DNA of 64,000 bases from Mangrovibacterium marinum (lineage in GTDB: Bacteria > Bacteroidota > Bacteroidia > Bacteroidales > Prolixibacteraceae): contig NZ_QAAD01000003.1 of NCBI RefSeq assembly GCF_003046625.1, positions 264,938 to 328,937 on the forward strand, written 5' to 3'. Numbering within the stretch: position 1 is the first letter of the stretch; every line of letters starts with the position of its first letter. Below the pieces are notes generated by a model. The model had not been told where the DNA came from and searched no databases. It saw only the letters and a program-made list of their open reading frames with translations. The position numbers were made by a program, and so were the translations under genes. This document shows, one piece after another, positions 17,182 through 25,467 of the stretch.

Positions 17182-17238
17182 GTATTGGCACAACCAGCGG
17201 AAAGATTTGTGGAGGAAGCTGTGCCAATACTTCTTTTT
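17182..17238 (+). terminator. Intra-operon terminator or attenuator
   Basis: GTATTGGCACA (17182-17192) and TGTGCCAATAC (17220-17230) form a perfect 11-bp stem with a 27-base loop, followed at once by TTCTTTTT. It lies between DUF4861 and the second GH28 gene, with only 14 bases left before that gene's start. Confidence 0.8.
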
Positions 17239-17252
17239 AAGACTGTTGACCA

Positions 17253-18641
17253 ATGAAAACCAAACTTATCGCCATTGCCCTCCTCTTCGTTGTTGCATTT
17301 TCAGCCTGCCGGCAACAAGCTCAACCTCAACTCGACAGCAAAGAAGCCATCCTGGCACGAATTGAAGCTCCTGATTTTCCAAAAGACACATTTACGATCA
17401 CCGATTTTGGTGCTGTCGGCGATTCAGTTACCGACTGTAAACCGGCGATCGACAAAGCAATTGAAAGCTGTGCGCAGGCCGGCGGCGGAACTGTTCTTGT
17501 TCCGGCCGGAATTTGGTTTGTCGACGGGCCCATTCATTTTGAAAGTAAGCTGAACCTGCATCTTGAAAAGGGTGCAACGATCCGCTTTAGCGCAACACCA
17601 GCCTCGTATCTTCCGGTTGTAAGAAGCAGCTGGGAAGGCACCCTGCTGTACAACTACAGCCCGCTCATTTACGCCTGCGAAAAAGAAAACATCGCCATCA
17701 CCGGACAAGGAACCATTGATGGTGAAGGTGCAAAAACATTTGCAGCCTGGCACGGCCGGCAAAAGCCCGACCAACAGCTCAGCCGCCAGATGAACCACAA
17801 CGGAACACCGGTTGAAGAACGCCTTTTTGGTGAAGGACATTATTTGCGTCCTCAGCTGATTCAATTCTTCGACTGTAAAAATATTTTAGTTGAAGGGGTG
17901 AAAATTGAAGACTCACCCTTCTGGTGTATCCACCTGCTGATGTCGGAAAACATCACCCTGCGCGGCCTTCGTTACGATGCACAAAATAAAAACAACGACG
18001 GCATCGATCCCGAATATTCCCGCGACATCCTGATTGAAGATATCACCTTCAACAATAACGACGATAACGTAGCGGTGAAAGCGGGCCGCGATCACGAGGG
18101 TCGGGCAATGAATCGCCCCAGTGAAAATATCATCATCCGTAACTGTCACTTCAAAGGCTTGCACGCCGTTGTAATGGGAAGCGAGATGTCGTCGGGGGTG
18201 CGCAATGTTTTTGTCGAAAACTGCGACTACGCCGGCTACCTGAAACGAGGCATCTACCTGAAGTCGAATCCAGATCGCGGCGGTGAAATCTCGAACGTTT
18301 ATGTGAATAATGTCAAATTCGGGGACGTGCTGGATTGTTTCATGGTCACCTCGAATTACCACAACGAAGGCAGCGAGTTCCCAACCAATATTCATTCAAT
18401 CTACCTGAATAATGTAAGTTGTAAAAAGGCAACGAACTACGGGATCTACATGAAGGGACACGAACTGCAAAACATACACGATTTTGTGATCACGGACTTT
18501 AAAGTTGATAGTGCCGGACGCGGTGTCCACATCGATCATGCTGAAAATATTGCCCTGAATAACGTTTGGGTAAATGGCGAGCAGATCAGCTGGAATCCGG
18601 CCAGTTTGCAGGAAAACGCCAGCAGCGATTACGATTATTAA
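17253..18641 (+). CDS. Glycoside hydrolase family 28 member with divergent active-site motifs
   Basis: 462 residues, lipoprotein by signal FSAC (C19). Clearly homologous to the GH28 at 14486 along its length (FTITDFGAVGDS, GQGTIDGEGA, NVFVENCDYAG). The active-site motifs differ: NNDG at 247-250 and DDN at 270-272 keep the aspartates, but GHG reads GLHA (H304, shifted by one) and RLK reads YLK at 335-337, so the substrate-binding arginine is replaced by tyrosine. This suggests a different substrate, such as a substituted or rhamnose-linked galacturonide. Eighteen bases before the esterase gene. Confidence 0.88.
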   Translation: MKTKLIAIALLFVVAFSACRQQAQPQLDSKEAILARIEAPDFPKDTFTITDFGAVGDSVTDCKPAIDKAIESCAQAGGGTVLVPAGIWFVDGPIHFESKLNLHLEKGATIRFSATPASYLPVVRSSWEGTLLYNYSPLIYACEKENIAITGQGTIDGEGAKTFAAWHGRQKPDQQLSRQMNHNGTPVEERLFGEGHYLRPQLIQFFDCKNILVEGVKIEDSPFWCIHLLMSENITLRGLRYDAQNKNNDGIDPEYSRDILIEDITFNNNDDNVAVKAGRDHEGRAMNRPSENIIIRNCHFKGLHAVVMGSEMSSGVRNVFVENCDYAGYLKRGIYLKSNPDRGGEISNVYVNNVKFGDVLDCFMVTSNYHNEGSEFPTNIHSIYLNNVSCKKATNYGIYMKGHELQNIHDFVITDFKVDSAGRGVHIDHAENIALNNVWVNGEQISWNPASLQENASSDYDY

Positions 18642-18659
18642 TGCCGAACAAAAACGAAC

Positions 18660-19634
18660 ATGAGATATCTAAGCATCCTGTTTTTTCTGACGATATTACT
18701 TCCGCTAAGCGTAAAAAGCCAGAACGAATTTCCGCGCGACACGTCTTATTCGGTGTGGTCGTCGTGGCAAAAAATAAAGAAACACCACCCCGAGGTTACT
18801 CCGGTGCAGGAAATCAAGAGCAACAAATTTTTGAGCTTGCGCGATCAGGTGTACCGGCTTCGCGACAACCGAATTTTACGCATGGACATCTTCCTGCCCA
18901 ACCATACTCCCGGTGAAAAGCGTCCTTTGGTGATGATGATCCACGGTGGCGGGTGGCGTTCGGGAGATAAGTCGCACCTGGTCCCTTTAGCGCAGCAGCT
19001 GGCTATCGATGGCTATGTTACCGCGTCGGTTGAGCAGCGCCTGTCGATTGAAGCACTTTACCCGGCAGCGCCGCACGACTTAAAAGAAGCCATCCGCTTC
19101 CTGAAACACAATGCCGACATTTATGGCATTGACACCACCCGCATTGCCGTACTGGGAGCTTCATCGGGCGCAACAATGGCCAGCCTGATGGCCTTCACCG
19201 GCAACAACACGAAATTCGACGATCCGGAAACGGTTTATCCCAATATTTCGGCCAAGGTGCAGGCATTGATCAACATTGATGGCGTGATCGATTTTACCGA
19301 CCCGAATGAAAGTGCCAAAGATACCAAACCCGATAAACCATCGGCCGGAGCTATGTTCTTTGGATGCACTTATCAAGAATGTCCGGATAAGTGGATCGAA
19401 GCTTCGCCGATTCAGTACATCGGGAAAGACGTTCCTCCTACCCTTTACATCAACAGCTCGTACCCGCGTTTCCACGCCGGACGCGATGAACTGTTCAAGC
19501 TCATGGATCAATACGGAATTTACCACGAGCAGCATGGCTTCGAAAACACACCGCATGCTTTTTGGCTGTTGCACCCGTGGTTCGACCAAACGCACAGCTA
19601 TATTCTGAACTTTTTAGATCACATCTTTCAATAA
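18660..19634 (+). CDS. Alpha/beta hydrolase, secreted carbohydrate esterase-like
   Basis: 324 residues with signal peptide (SVKSQ). Alpha/beta hydrolase of the BD-FAE/esterase type: oxyanion motif MIHGGGWRSGD, nucleophile elbow G166-A-S168-S-G, and a C-terminal ENTPHAFWLLHPW with the likely catalytic histidine. The esterases of this group remove acetyl or feruloyl groups. In this locus pectin or galacturonan acetyl groups are the natural target, but that is inference from context. Starts 18 bases after the GH28 gene. Confidence 0.82.
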   Translation: MRYLSILFFLTILLPLSVKSQNEFPRDTSYSVWSSWQKIKKHHPEVTPVQEIKSNKFLSLRDQVYRLRDNRILRMDIFLPNHTPGEKRPLVMMIHGGGWRSGDKSHLVPLAQQLAIDGYVTASVEQRLSIEALYPAAPHDLKEAIRFLKHNADIYGIDTTRIAVLGASSGATMASLMAFTGNNTKFDDPETVYPNISAKVQALINIDGVIDFTDPNESAKDTKPDKPSAGAMFFGCTYQECPDKWIEASPIQYIGKDVPPTLYINSSYPRFHAGRDELFKLMDQYGIYHEQHGFENTPHAFWLLHPWFDQTHSYILNFLDHIFQ

Positions 19635-19645
19635 AACAACAAACA

Positions 19646-21268
19646 ATGAACTTCAAAAAGCTACTATCAATTTTCACCTTAACGGTTATTGCCCTTCAAC
19701 TGAATGCACAGCCGTGGAATGCTGATTTGGGTAACGGCAAATATAAAAATCCGATTCTGTTCGCCGATTATTCCGATCCGGACGTTTGCCGCGTCGGCGA
19801 TGATTACTATATGACGGCCTCCAGTTTTAACTGCTCGCCGGGCTTGCCCGTTTTGCACTCGAAAGACCTGGTAAACTGGAAACTGATTGGTTATGCCCTG
19901 CCGGAAGTATATCCTCTCGACCATTTTAGCACCCCACAACACGGCAACGGTGTTTGGGCACCGTCGATTCGTTACCACAACAACGAACTTTATATCTATT
20001 GGGGAGACCCCGACTTCGGCATTTACATGGTTAAAACCCAGAACCCCCAAGGCCCCTGGAGCGAACCGGTATTGGTGAAAGAAGGCAAAGGTTTAATTGA
20101 CCCATGCCCAATCTGGACCAAAGACGGAAAAGCCTACTTGTCGTATGCCTTTGCCGGAAGCCGCGCCGGTGCCAAAACCGTGATCCTGATGACAGAAATG
20201 ACTCCGAACGGAACAAAAACAATCGGCAACAGCGTCTTGGTGTTCGATGGTCACAACGGCCACACAACATGCGAGGGCACAAAGTTCTATCAACATGGCG
20301 ATTACTATTACATCATGGCTCCTGCCGGCGGCGTAAAACCCGGATGGCAGTTAGCCCTGCGTTCAAAAAATATTTGGGGCCCTTACGAAATGAAAGTCGT
20401 GCTCCATCAAGGCGACACCAATATTAATGGTCCTCACCAGGGAGCATTGGTGGTGCAGGAAAATGGCGACAGCTGGTTCTACCACTTCCAGGATCGCTGG
20501 GCGTATGGCCGTATTGTACACCTGCAACCGGTAACCTGGGTCGACGGATGGCCAATCCCGGGCGTTGACAGCAATAAAGATGGTATTGGTGAGCCTGTCT
20601 CGGAATGGATCAAACCCACTGTTGGCCAAAACTACCCGGCGACTCCACTGGTAACAACCGACGAGTTCAACAGCCACGAGTGGGGACTGCAATGGCAATG
20701 GCATGCCAACCCAAGCGTCTATTTTGGTTACATGTCGGCCAACCTGGGGTATTTGCGCCTGAACTGTATCCAGCAACCCGACGACTATGTAAGCTTGTGG
20801 CAACTGCCCAACCTGTTTTTACAAAAGTTCCCGGCTCCCGACTTCACGGCAACAACTAAGTTGACATTCCGAAACCATGAAGAAGGCGACCGCACCGGAT
20901 TGTTACTGATGGGTGAAGATTATGCCTACATCGGCCTGCAACAAGTTGACGGCAAACTGAAACTGATCCACAGCACTTGTACCGATGCCCGTAAAGGCGG
21001 AAAAGAAGTTGTGAATCAGTCAATCGATATGGACCAGCAGGAAATTTATTTCCGCGTAACGGTTAAGCACATTCCTGATTCGCCCGAGCACGATGCGACA
21101 GCGCAATTCAGCTATAGTTTGAACGGAAAACGATTCAACAATTTTGGGCCGGCGTTCAAGCCTCGTGCGGGTCGCTGGATTGGTGCTAAAATGGGCCTGT
21201 TTGCAAGCAGCCCCATCCGGACCAACGACTGTGGCTATGCTGATGTAGATTGGTTCAGGGTGGAATAA
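19646..21268 (+). CDS. Glycoside hydrolase family 43 with C-terminal sandwich domain
   Basis: 541 residues from the ATG at 19646, chosen because the signal peptide MNFKKLLSIFTLTVIALQLNA starts there; an in-frame ATG at 19562 lies within the esterase gene. Five-bladed propeller enzyme with the GH43 acid triad: D44 or D46 in DYSDPDV, D152 in LIDPCPIW and E210 in TTCEGTKFY. A C-terminal concanavalin-like domain (GLQWQWHANPS to the end) is as in beta-xylosidase/arabinofuranosidase subfamilies. In pectin loci such enzymes trim arabinose, xylose or galactose side chains. Eleven bases after the esterase. Confidence 0.93.
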   Translation: MNFKKLLSIFTLTVIALQLNAQPWNADLGNGKYKNPILFADYSDPDVCRVGDDYYMTASSFNCSPGLPVLHSKDLVNWKLIGYALPEVYPLDHFSTPQHGNGVWAPSIRYHNNELYIYWGDPDFGIYMVKTQNPQGPWSEPVLVKEGKGLIDPCPIWTKDGKAYLSYAFAGSRAGAKTVILMTEMTPNGTKTIGNSVLVFDGHNGHTTCEGTKFYQHGDYYYIMAPAGGVKPGWQLALRSKNIWGPYEMKVVLHQGDTNINGPHQGALVVQENGDSWFYHFQDRWAYGRIVHLQPVTWVDGWPIPGVDSNKDGIGEPVSEWIKPTVGQNYPATPLVTTDEFNSHEWGLQWQWHANPSVYFGYMSANLGYLRLNCIQQPDDYVSLWQLPNLFLQKFPAPDFTATTKLTFRNHEEGDRTGLLLMGEDYAYIGLQQVDGKLKLIHSTCTDARKGGKEVVNQSIDMDQQEIYFRVTVKHIPDSPEHDATAQFSYSLNGKRFNNFGPAFKPRAGRWIGAKMGLFASSPIRTNDCGYADVDWFRVE

Positions 21269-21270
21269 AG

Positions 21271-21388
21271 ACGAAAGGCAAAAGGGTAAAGTAAAAAGGC
21301 AAAAGGGTGAAGGCAAAAGACAAAAGAAAGAAGGGAGAAGTAACGCAGGCAACATTCAATCTTCTTTTTACTTTGCACTTTTCACTCT
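21271..21388 (+). repeat. Period-7-like micro-repeats, opposed purine and pyrimidine arms
   Basis: 21271-21345 repeats AAAGGCAAAAG-type words; 21361-21388 has CTTTTTACTTTGCACTTTTCAC, roughly their complement. Together they can form an imperfect hairpin of low complexity in the 164-base gap between GH43 and CE12. Confidence 0.7.
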
Positions 21389-21432
21389 AAACGTTTACCG
21401 TCAATATTGAGAGAAAATAAAAATCAACCAGA

Positions 21433-22197
21433 ATGAAAACAAAACTGATTTTACTTGCTGCAATTACGCTGCTTCTCGGAGCATGCCAAAGCAGTGAGCC
21501 ACGCAACGAACAACAAGAAGAAAAGAAGGTAAAAATTTACATGATTGGCGACTCAACCATGGCCAACAAAGAGGCTAACCGCCGCCCCGAAACCGGATGG
21601 GGAATGGTTTTCAACGAATTTTTCAACGCTAAGGTAACGGTTGACAACCATGCGGTAAATGGCCGAAGCTCGAAAAGCTTTATCGGCGAAGGACGCTGGA
21701 AGGAAGTTTACGACCAATTGCAACCGGGCGACTACCTCTTCATCCAGTTTGGGCACAACGACCAGAAGTTTAAAAGCCCCGATCGTTATACCAACCCCTT
21801 TACAACTTACCGCGCCAACTTGGAGCGCTATGTTCGCGAAGCTCGCGAAAAAGGGGCTGTTCCCATTTTGCTGTCGTCGATTGTGCGCCGCAACTTCAAC
21901 GAATATGGCTGCCTGATTGACACCCACTCGGACTATCCGTTGGTGACTCGACTGGTTGCTGATGCGATGGATGTTCCGTTCATCGACTTGCAGCGGCTCA
22001 CTGAATTTCGTGTTACAGAATTGGGACCGGATGAGTCGAAACAACTGTACAACTGGCTGGAGCCCGGTGAAAACGAAAATTATCCGCAAGGTGTTCAGGA
22101 TGATACGCACCTGAATGATAAAGGAGCGCACGAGATTGCTCAGATGGTCATCGATGAACTGAAGAAGCAGCACATTCTGGAAAGCTACATCAAGTAA
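21433..22197 (+). CDS. Rhamnogalacturonan acetylesterase-like SGNH hydrolase (CE12 type)
   Basis: 254 residues, lipoprotein (LLLGAC, C18). SGNH/GDSL hydrolase: block I IYMIGDSTMANKE with catalytic S41, block III IQFGHNDQK, block V D223-D-T-H226. GDSTM and FGHND are the rhamnogalacturonan acetylesterase variants. Removes acetyl groups from pectin backbone galacturonate, making it accessible to the GH28 enzymes. Last gene of the plus-strand pectin cluster, followed by a terminator. Confidence 0.9.
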   Translation: MKTKLILLAAITLLLGACQSSEPRNEQQEEKKVKIYMIGDSTMANKEANRRPETGWGMVFNEFFNAKVTVDNHAVNGRSSKSFIGEGRWKEVYDQLQPGDYLFIQFGHNDQKFKSPDRYTNPFTTYRANLERYVREAREKGAVPILLSSIVRRNFNEYGCLIDTHSDYPLVTRLVADAMDVPFIDLQRLTEFRVTELGPDESKQLYNWLEPGENENYPQGVQDDTHLNDKGAHEIAQMVIDELKKQHILESYIK

Positions 22198-22223
22198 ATA
22201 ATTCTCAATCGAATATTGAAAAT

Positions 22224-22256
22224 GGTCGGTTGCCCTCGGGTGACCGGCCGTTTTTA
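22224..22256 (+). terminator. Rho-independent terminator after the CE12 gene
   Basis: Stem 22224-22235 pairs with 22238-22249 (up to 12 pairs, with G-U pairs), followed by GTTTTTATT. Marks the end of the pectin transcription unit. Confidence 0.85.
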
Positions 22257-22361
22257 TTGATGAACATTAACAATTAACGAGTGCTATTCTTCGCGACGAC
22301 GGCAACAATCGAGAAGTTTTTCTTGTTGAATAAACAGACTGATTGCTTATTTTAGCAGACG

Positions 22362-23243
22362 ATGCACAACGAGATTACAACATACGGTTTATTGGATCAG
22401 CAGGGTGTTGAGACCAATTTCATTTTAAAAGATATGGGAGCATTGTACGACAAATTTGACGGGCAACCCGACAAACCACACCGGCACGATTACTTCACCA
22501 TTCTTTTAATTGAAAAAGCCAAAGGCCAGCACATTGTCGACTTTAAATCGTACGAGCTGTTCGACCACAGCCTCTTTTTTATTTACCCGGGGCAGGTACA
22601 TCAGTTCATGGCCAGTGAACGCCCCGAAGGTTGGGTCATTAACTTCACGCAGCTGTTTTTAGTAAAAACCGGCATCCCCGACCGGATGATCAACGATGTG
22701 TATCTTTTCAACAAGCATGGCGAAACACCGCCGCTCCCGGTTAGCGAAGAAAACTTTCAGCATTATAAGGACATCATCCGCCAGATTGAGCAATACAGCC
22801 AGATGGATTCGAGCATGAAGGATGATGCGCTGGGGGCTTTGCTCAAGCTGATCCTGGTGCAAAGCAACAACCATTGCTCGCTGCACAAGGAAAAAAATCC
22901 GCAAACCATTGAGGCCGGCAACCAGCTGGTACGCCACTTCAAAGACTTGATTGACCAACACTACCACCAACTGCACAAAGTGAACGACTATGCCGAAATG
23001 CTGGCCGTAACGGCCGACTACCTCAACAAATCGGTGAAAAGCCTCACCGGCAAATCGGCCAAGGAATTTATTCTCGATCGTATTTTAGTTGAAGCCAAAC
23101 GCGTGCTTCTGTTTACCGAAACCACCAACAAAGAGCTGGCTTTTCAACTCGGCTTCGAGGAACCCTCGCACTTTAGCAGCTTCTTTAAACGCTACACCAA
23201 CACATCTCCCATCGACTTCCGCAACACAGCACGCCAAGCCTAG
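22362..23243 (+). CDS. AraC family transcriptional regulator
   Basis: 293 residues. N-terminal cupin-like sensing domain (KPHRHDYFTILLIEKAKGQHIVDF, FFIYPGQVHQF) and two C-terminal helix-turn-helix motifs (KVNDYAEMLAVTADYLNKSVKSLTGKSAKEFI, then ELAFQLGFEEPSHFSSFFKRYTNTSPIDFR). The RVLLFTETTNKELAFQLGF segment is typical of Bacteroidetes members. Same strand as, and directly after, the pectin cluster but beyond its terminator, and just before pirin. Its target may be either; no inducer can be inferred. Confidence 0.92.
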   Translation: MHNEITTYGLLDQQGVETNFILKDMGALYDKFDGQPDKPHRHDYFTILLIEKAKGQHIVDFKSYELFDHSLFFIYPGQVHQFMASERPEGWVINFTQLFLVKTGIPDRMINDVYLFNKHGETPPLPVSEENFQHYKDIIRQIEQYSQMDSSMKDDALGALLKLILVQSNNHCSLHKEKNPQTIEAGNQLVRHFKDLIDQHYHQLHKVNDYAEMLAVTADYLNKSVKSLTGKSAKEFILDRILVEAKRVLLFTETTNKELAFQLGFEEPSHFSSFFKRYTNTSPIDFRNTARQA

Positions 23244-23247
23244 TCGA

Positions 23248-23425
23248 GTTCCAGGTTCCAAGGTCCAGGTTCCAAGTTTCAGGTTCCAGGTTTCAGGTTC
23301 CAGGTTTCAGGTTCCAGGTTTAAAGCACCGTGCCTACGCCTAATCCGATCCCCTTCCCTATTCTTTTAACTTTTGACTTTTAACTTCTCACTTTTGACTT
23401 TTAACTTTTGACTTTTGCCTTTTAT
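23248..23425 (+). repeat. Micro-repeat region: CAGGTTC array and TTTTGAC/TTTTAAC array
   Basis: 23248-23322 contains about ten 7-base words alternating CAGGTTC and CAGGTTT or CAAGGTC. 23365-23425 contains about eight words of ACTTTTG/ACTTTTA. Both have period 7. They fill much of the 326 gene-free bases between the AraC regulator and pirin. Confidence 0.85.
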
Positions 23426-23497
23426 CTTCTTCTCACGATACCGGTTTTTTGTAATCTCTGTCCTGATTTTTATAAATTAAAAGACCTGAGCATCCTC

Positions 23498-23505
23498 TAT
23501 CTTTG
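23498..23505 (+). promoter_or_regulatory. Candidate -7 element for pirin
   Basis: TATCTTTG fits TAnnTTTG, 65 bases before the pirin start. Confidence 0.45.
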
Positions 23506-23569
23506 TATTATCAATTTCAAGCAAAGCCCACGAGGCTAAATTGAAGCAGAAACAAGAAAGGTTGAAGCC

Positions 23570-24286
23570 ATGAAAACAATTTTACACAAAGCCAACACGC
23601 GGGGACATGCCAATCATGGTTGGCTGAACTCGCACCACACCTTCAGCTTTGCCAATTATTACAACCCCGAGCGGGTGCATTTTGGCGCGCTGCGGGTATT
23701 GAACGACGACACCATTGCCGGGGGAACAGGTTTCGGCACACACCCCCACGACAATATGGAAATTGTTTCGATCCCGATTTCCGGAGCATTGGAACATAAG
23801 GATAGCATGGGCAACACCGCTGTCATCCAAGCCGGAGAGGTACAGGTGATGAGCGCCGGAACAGGCATCTTTCACTCGGAATACAATAAAAAGCAGGACG
23901 AAGCAAGCCAATTTTTGCAAATCTGGCTTTTCCCGAACCGGAAGAATGTCGCCCCCCGGTACGACCAAATATCGATCCGCGAGCTGGAAAAAGAAAACGA
24001 GTTCTTTCAAATTTTATCGCCCAACACCGACGATGAAGGCGTTTGGGTACACCAGCAAGCTTGGTTCAACCTGGGCAATTTCACCCGCGAAACGGCAACA
24101 AGCTACAAGCTTCATGCAACCAACTCAGGCCTGTATGTGTTTGTACTGAAAGGTCGGGTTGAAGTAGAAGGACACGAACTGAGCGATCGCGACGGACTGG
24201 GTATTTGGGAAACCAACAGCGTAAAGTTTAAAGCCGAAAAAGACAGCCAGCTTCTGCTTATGGAAGTACCGATGAACATCAATTAA
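23570..24286 (+). CDS. Pirin family protein
   Basis: 238 residues, a two-domain cupin. N-terminal signature: RGHANHGWLNSHHTFSFANYY, FGALRVLNDD, then FGTHPHDNMEIVSIPISGALEHKDSMGN with the metal-binding histidines (H in THPHDNME) and GEVQVMSAGTGIFHSE. Bacterial pirins bind a transition metal and some are quercetinases; the physiological role here is open. Forty-four bases upstream of the YceI gene, probably co-transcribed. Confidence 0.94.
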   Translation: MKTILHKANTRGHANHGWLNSHHTFSFANYYNPERVHFGALRVLNDDTIAGGTGFGTHPHDNMEIVSIPISGALEHKDSMGNTAVIQAGEVQVMSAGTGIFHSEYNKKQDEASQFLQIWLFPNRKNVAPRYDQISIRELEKENEFFQILSPNTDDEGVWVHQQAWFNLGNFTRETATSYKLHATNSGLYVFVLKGRVEVEGHELSDRDGLGIWETNSVKFKAEKDSQLLLMEVPMNIN

Positions 24287-24330
24287 AAAAGAAATTAAAA
24301 CAAATACAAATCATTCAAAATCGAAAAAAA

Positions 24331-24900
24331 ATGAAAACAGTAAAAGTAATCTTAGCAGCAATTGCCCTGACAGTGGGTTTAGGCGCTCAGGCGCAAACAG
24401 TAAACGTTGATACCGCGAAAAGCTCGATCAGCTGGTTAGGTAAAAAAGTAGGTGGTGAACACTCGGGAACCATTAAGCTGAAAAGCGGTGAGTTAAAATT
24501 AGACGGTAGCGCCATTGCCGGTGGTGAGTTCGTGGTGGACATGAACAGCCTGGCATGTACCGACCTGACCGATGCAGAATGGAACGGTAAACTGGTTGGC
24601 CACCTGAAATCAGACGATTTCTTCGGCGTTGAAAAATACCCGGAAGCTAAATTGGTGATCACAAACAAAGCTGCGTTCTCCGGCGACAAAGCAACCGTGA
24701 CCGGCGACTTGACCATCAAAGCAGCGACCCATCCGGTAAGCTTCGTGGTAACAAAAAACGGGAATACGTACACTGCCGAAATTACCGTTGACCGCTCGAA
24801 ATACGACGTACGCTACGGTTCCAAATCATTCTTCGACAACCTGGGCGACAAAGTGATTTACGACGATTTCTACCTGACCGTAAATTTGGTAGTCGAATAA
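24331..24900 (+). CDS. YceI family periplasmic lipid-binding protein
   Basis: 189 residues with a signal peptide (GLGAQAQ). YceI-like lipocalin fold: TVNVDTAKSSISWLGKKVGGEHSG at the start, the middle motif GEFVVDMNSLACTDL, LVGHLKSDDFFGVEKYPEAKLVIT and a DRSKYDVRYGSKSFFDNLGDKVIYDDF end. The family binds isoprenoid-type lipids such as polyprenyl chains in the periplasm. Followed by a strong terminator. Confidence 0.95.
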   Translation: MKTVKVILAAIALTVGLGAQAQTVNVDTAKSSISWLGKKVGGEHSGTIKLKSGELKLDGSAIAGGEFVVDMNSLACTDLTDAEWNGKLVGHLKSDDFFGVEKYPEAKLVITNKAAFSGDKATVTGDLTIKAATHPVSFVVTKNGNTYTAEITVDRSKYDVRYGSKSFFDNLGDKVIYDDFYLTVNLVVE

Positions 24901-24928
24901 GGAACTTAACAACAGATAGAGAAAAGGG

Positions 24929-24967
24929 AACCCTCGCCGGCGGAAGCTTGCGGGGGTTATTTTTTTT
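24929..24967 (+). terminator. Rho-independent terminator after the YceI gene
   Basis: AACCCTCGC (24929-24937) pairs with GCGGGGGTT (24950-24958), nine pairs with one T-G, followed by A and eight T residues. Confidence 0.9.
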
Positions 24968-25033
24968 CGCGAAAGTCGAAATCGAACGAGCATTTTCCTT
25001 GCAGCATGCCCTGCCTGGCCGGGGAAAGCAGCT

Positions 25034-25210
25034 AGCATCATTTAATAACGCCGCGCTCCGTTGCGGAAGCCGTCATTAAATAATGAAGAGCTCAACTACC
25101 GCCGGGGAAGCCGTCATTAAATAATAACGAGCCCACCTGCCATTGGGGGAACCGTCATTAAATAATGAAGAGCCCAACTACCGCTGGGGAAGCTATCATT
25201 AAATGATGAA
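25034..25210 (+). repeat. 41-bp tandem array with a palindromic core
   Basis: TCATTAAAT-type cores start at 25073, 25114, 25155 and 25196, exactly 41 bases apart, with a degenerate first unit near 25038. The core TCATTA-AA-TAATGA can form a small hairpin. The rest of the unit (GAAGAGC.CAACTACCGC.GGGGAAGC) is also conserved between copies, so there are no spacers. Confidence 0.9.
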
Positions 25211-25467
25211 GCCACGCGAAAAAGCCGGGAGGCCTAAACCAACGGGCGTCGTTGCTTATCCGAAAAAACAGGAATAAAAACAGCACACAAAAGCGGCAGA
25301 ACAGGCTTGCACCCTCGATTCGAGCCGCCTGAAGCGATCACCTGCGCCGCTATCCCGATAAAAATTTATCTATAAAAAAAAAATGCTAAATAACATGCGA
25401 ACATAAAACGAACACAGATCGTAAACCTGACTATTGAAAATGCAGTTCTATTTTGTAAGGATTAAAC

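Noticed and set aside
25034..25210. 41-bp array considered as a CRISPR
   Set aside because: The whole unit is conserved with no unique spacers, and there are no cas genes in the window.
25403..25419. AAAACGAACACAGAT shared with about 53964-53978
   Set aside because: A 15-base match is expected about once or twice by chance in 64 kb, and the contexts differ.
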